Below are positions 63,109-64,000 of a DNA stretch of 64,000 nucleotides, piece by piece. The notes beneath the pieces are model-generated. The model was not told the DNA's origin and searched no databases. It saw only the letters and a list, made by a program, of their open reading frames with translations. The first letter of the stretch is position 1. The number at the start of each line of letters is the position of its first letter. Origin of the DNA: Candidatus Wolbachia massiliensis (GTDB lineage: Bacteria > Pseudomonadota > Alphaproteobacteria > Rickettsiales > Anaplasmataceae); NCBI RefSeq assembly GCF_014771645.1, contig NZ_CP061738.1, forward strand, positions 307,191 through 371,190. Direction: 5' to 3'. The translations under genes and the position numbers were made by a program.

Positions 63109-64000
63109 GACTTGCTGCAAAATAGTGTAAAAGATGGTAAAGTAAGAAAAAGAGGGATGAGAAGTGAGGGAAAATGAGTCTAAATTACCATAAAGTAAAT
63201 AAACACCCAAGAAATTTTCGAGATATAACGGGATTGAAAATAGAAGAATTCGAAAAAATTGTTAAAAAAGTAAGGCCAGAGTGGGAAAAGCTTGAAAAAC
63301 AGAAAAAGCGCCACGGAAGAACTGCTAAATTACCAACGCTGGAAGATAAAATGCTGTGCGTAATTTTGTATTATCGGACCTACATAACCCACAGATTTTT
63401 GGGCTGCCTTTTCAATTTACATAATGCAAATATTTGCCGACTTTTGAAGAAAATAGAGCCGCTACTGGCCAAAAAAATTACCATAAAAAAGGACAGAACC
63501 CTAACTCCAGAGAGGATTTTGAAGGTACTGGCAGATGTTACAGAACAGCAGATACAGCAGCCAAAAGAAAGCAAAAAACGTAAGAGATCTTACTCAGGAA
63601 AGAAAAAAATGACGACTATGAAAACAGAAATTGTGATCGAAGAAAGTGGGCAAATTCTATCGGTTTCAAGATCTTACCGTGGGAAAATTCACGATTTTCG
63701 GATAAGAAAACAGGAGAAATTGCTGCCTACGGACAGTATAAAGCATGCTGATTCTGGCTATCAGGGATGGCAAAAGTTGCAAAGTAATGTTGTGATACCA
63801 TACAAAAAATACCGAAAAAAGCTACTAACTGAGGAGCAAAAGGAGCACAACCGAGAGTTGGCATCATTTAGAATGAGGGTCGAAAATAAGATACGAGAAT
63901 TGAAAATATTCAAGATTTTGTCGTACGTTTACCGCAACTTTCAGAAAAAATATAACATGAGATTTAACATAATAGCTGGTCTCGTGAATTTGAGGCATGG
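63109..64000 (+). mobile_element. IS5-family element, copy I, runs off the window
   Basis: Starts GACTTGCTGC after TA (63107-63108) and matches the complete copies up to the window end, 892 of 959 bp. The right end lies outside. Confidence 0.93.
63174..64000 (+). CDS. IS5-family transposase (copy I), last codons outside the window
   Basis: Frame intact from MSLNYHKVNK to the window end near LVNLRHG. By comparison with the other copies only the final Phe, the stop and a base or two are missing. Carries Leu in TPERILKVL like copies C and D. Confidence 0.9.
   Translation, partial: MSLNYHKVNKHPRNFRDITGLKIEEFEKIVKKVRPEWEKLEKQKKRHGRTAKLPTLEDKMLCVILYYRTYITHRFLGCLFNLHNANICRLLKKIEPLLAKKITIKKDRTLTPERILKVLADVTEQQIQQPKESKKRKRSYSGKKKMTTMKTEIVIEESGQILSVSRSYRGKIHDFRIRKQEKLLPTDSIKHADSGYQGWQKLQSNVVIPYKKYRKKLLTEEQKEHNRELASFRMRVENKIRELKIFKILSYVYRNFQKKYNMRFNIIAGLVNLRH

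Noticed and set aside
1-64000. tRNA and rRNA genes
   Set aside because: I found no cloverleaf with a GTTCGAATC-type T arm and no rRNA landmark. A tRNAscan-SE run would settle this.

Overview
The window is AT-rich chromosomal DNA of an obligate intracellular Rickettsiales bacterium, almost certainly a Wolbachia endosymbiont of an arthropod. The reasons are the short genes and partial operons with Rickettsiales gene content (glmU-pheS, glyQ-glyS-uvrC, split ATP synthase genes, a VirB4-II type IV secretion islet), many insertion sequences, decayed Rpn-type nucleases, a phage or GTA-like terminase remnant, and several lineage-specific proteins with C-terminal hydrophobic segments. Strain and supergroup cannot be decided from the sequence alone.

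Layout. 1-4.8 kb: an accessory, decayed zone with a repeat-containing pseudogene, an intact IS5-family element, a truncated DUF2163 phage gene and a terminase pseudogene split by an IS630-family element. 4.8-8.8 kb: glmU and pheS, then a partial/full tandem pair of IS5 elements. 8.9-14.6 kb: an unknown membrane protein, a broken IS256-family element, ribE, a CvpA-like gene, a promoter-bearing repeat (R2) and a decayed Rpn gene. 14.65-17.9 kb: a nest of five IS5 and IS630 pieces plus an intact IS630 inside a dispersed repeat. 18.1-32.5 kb, mostly minus strand: uvrC, glyS, glyQ, a PgpA-like gene that lacks the catalytic residues, a broken PLD nuclease, a metallo-beta-lactamase-fold gene flanked by a 57-bp duplication of the ubiD 3' end, ubiD, a DUF3857/transglutaminase-like protein and gltX. 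32.6-50.9 kb: pccA, ctaA, a BcsA-like glycosyltransferase, atpB-atpE-atpF'-atpF, a class-3 lipase, hisS, nfu, a Pam18-like J protein, grx, ribF, lspA, a pair of M16 peptidases and purN. 51-54.5 kb: mnhE, the inverted-repeat R5 locus, cytochrome b561 and a nitronate monooxygenase/FabK-like gene. 54.6-61.5 kb: a candidate effector, then a T4SS islet (small VirB2-like protein, VirB4-II, a 976-aa exported Cys-rich protein). 61.5-64 kb: repeats, an IS630 fragment and a gene cut by an IS5 element that runs off the window.

Most notable are: (1) a dispersed family, R1-R5, in which a near-consensus sigma70 promoter with an exact 17-bp spacer precedes a conserved, hairpin-forming, apparently non-coding sequence; R5 carries an inverted second copy of the promoter end. 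(2) A single-gene insertion at the ubiD 3' end bounded by perfect 57-bp direct repeats. (3) The T4SS islet with a Walker A Lys-to-Arg VirB4 and a large exported partner. (4) IS evidence that can be read at base level: removing one IS630 restores the terminase frame, an empty site for another IS630 is present in the same window, and the same partial/full IS5 junction occurs at two loci.

Core metabolic content covers cell-wall precursor synthesis (glmU), translation (pheS, glyQS, gltX, hisS), flavin synthesis (ribE, ribF), respiration and ATP synthesis (ctaA, cybB, atp genes), ubiquinone (ubiD), propionyl-CoA carboxylation (pccA), purines (purN), Fe-S assembly (nfu, grx) and lipoprotein processing (lspA).
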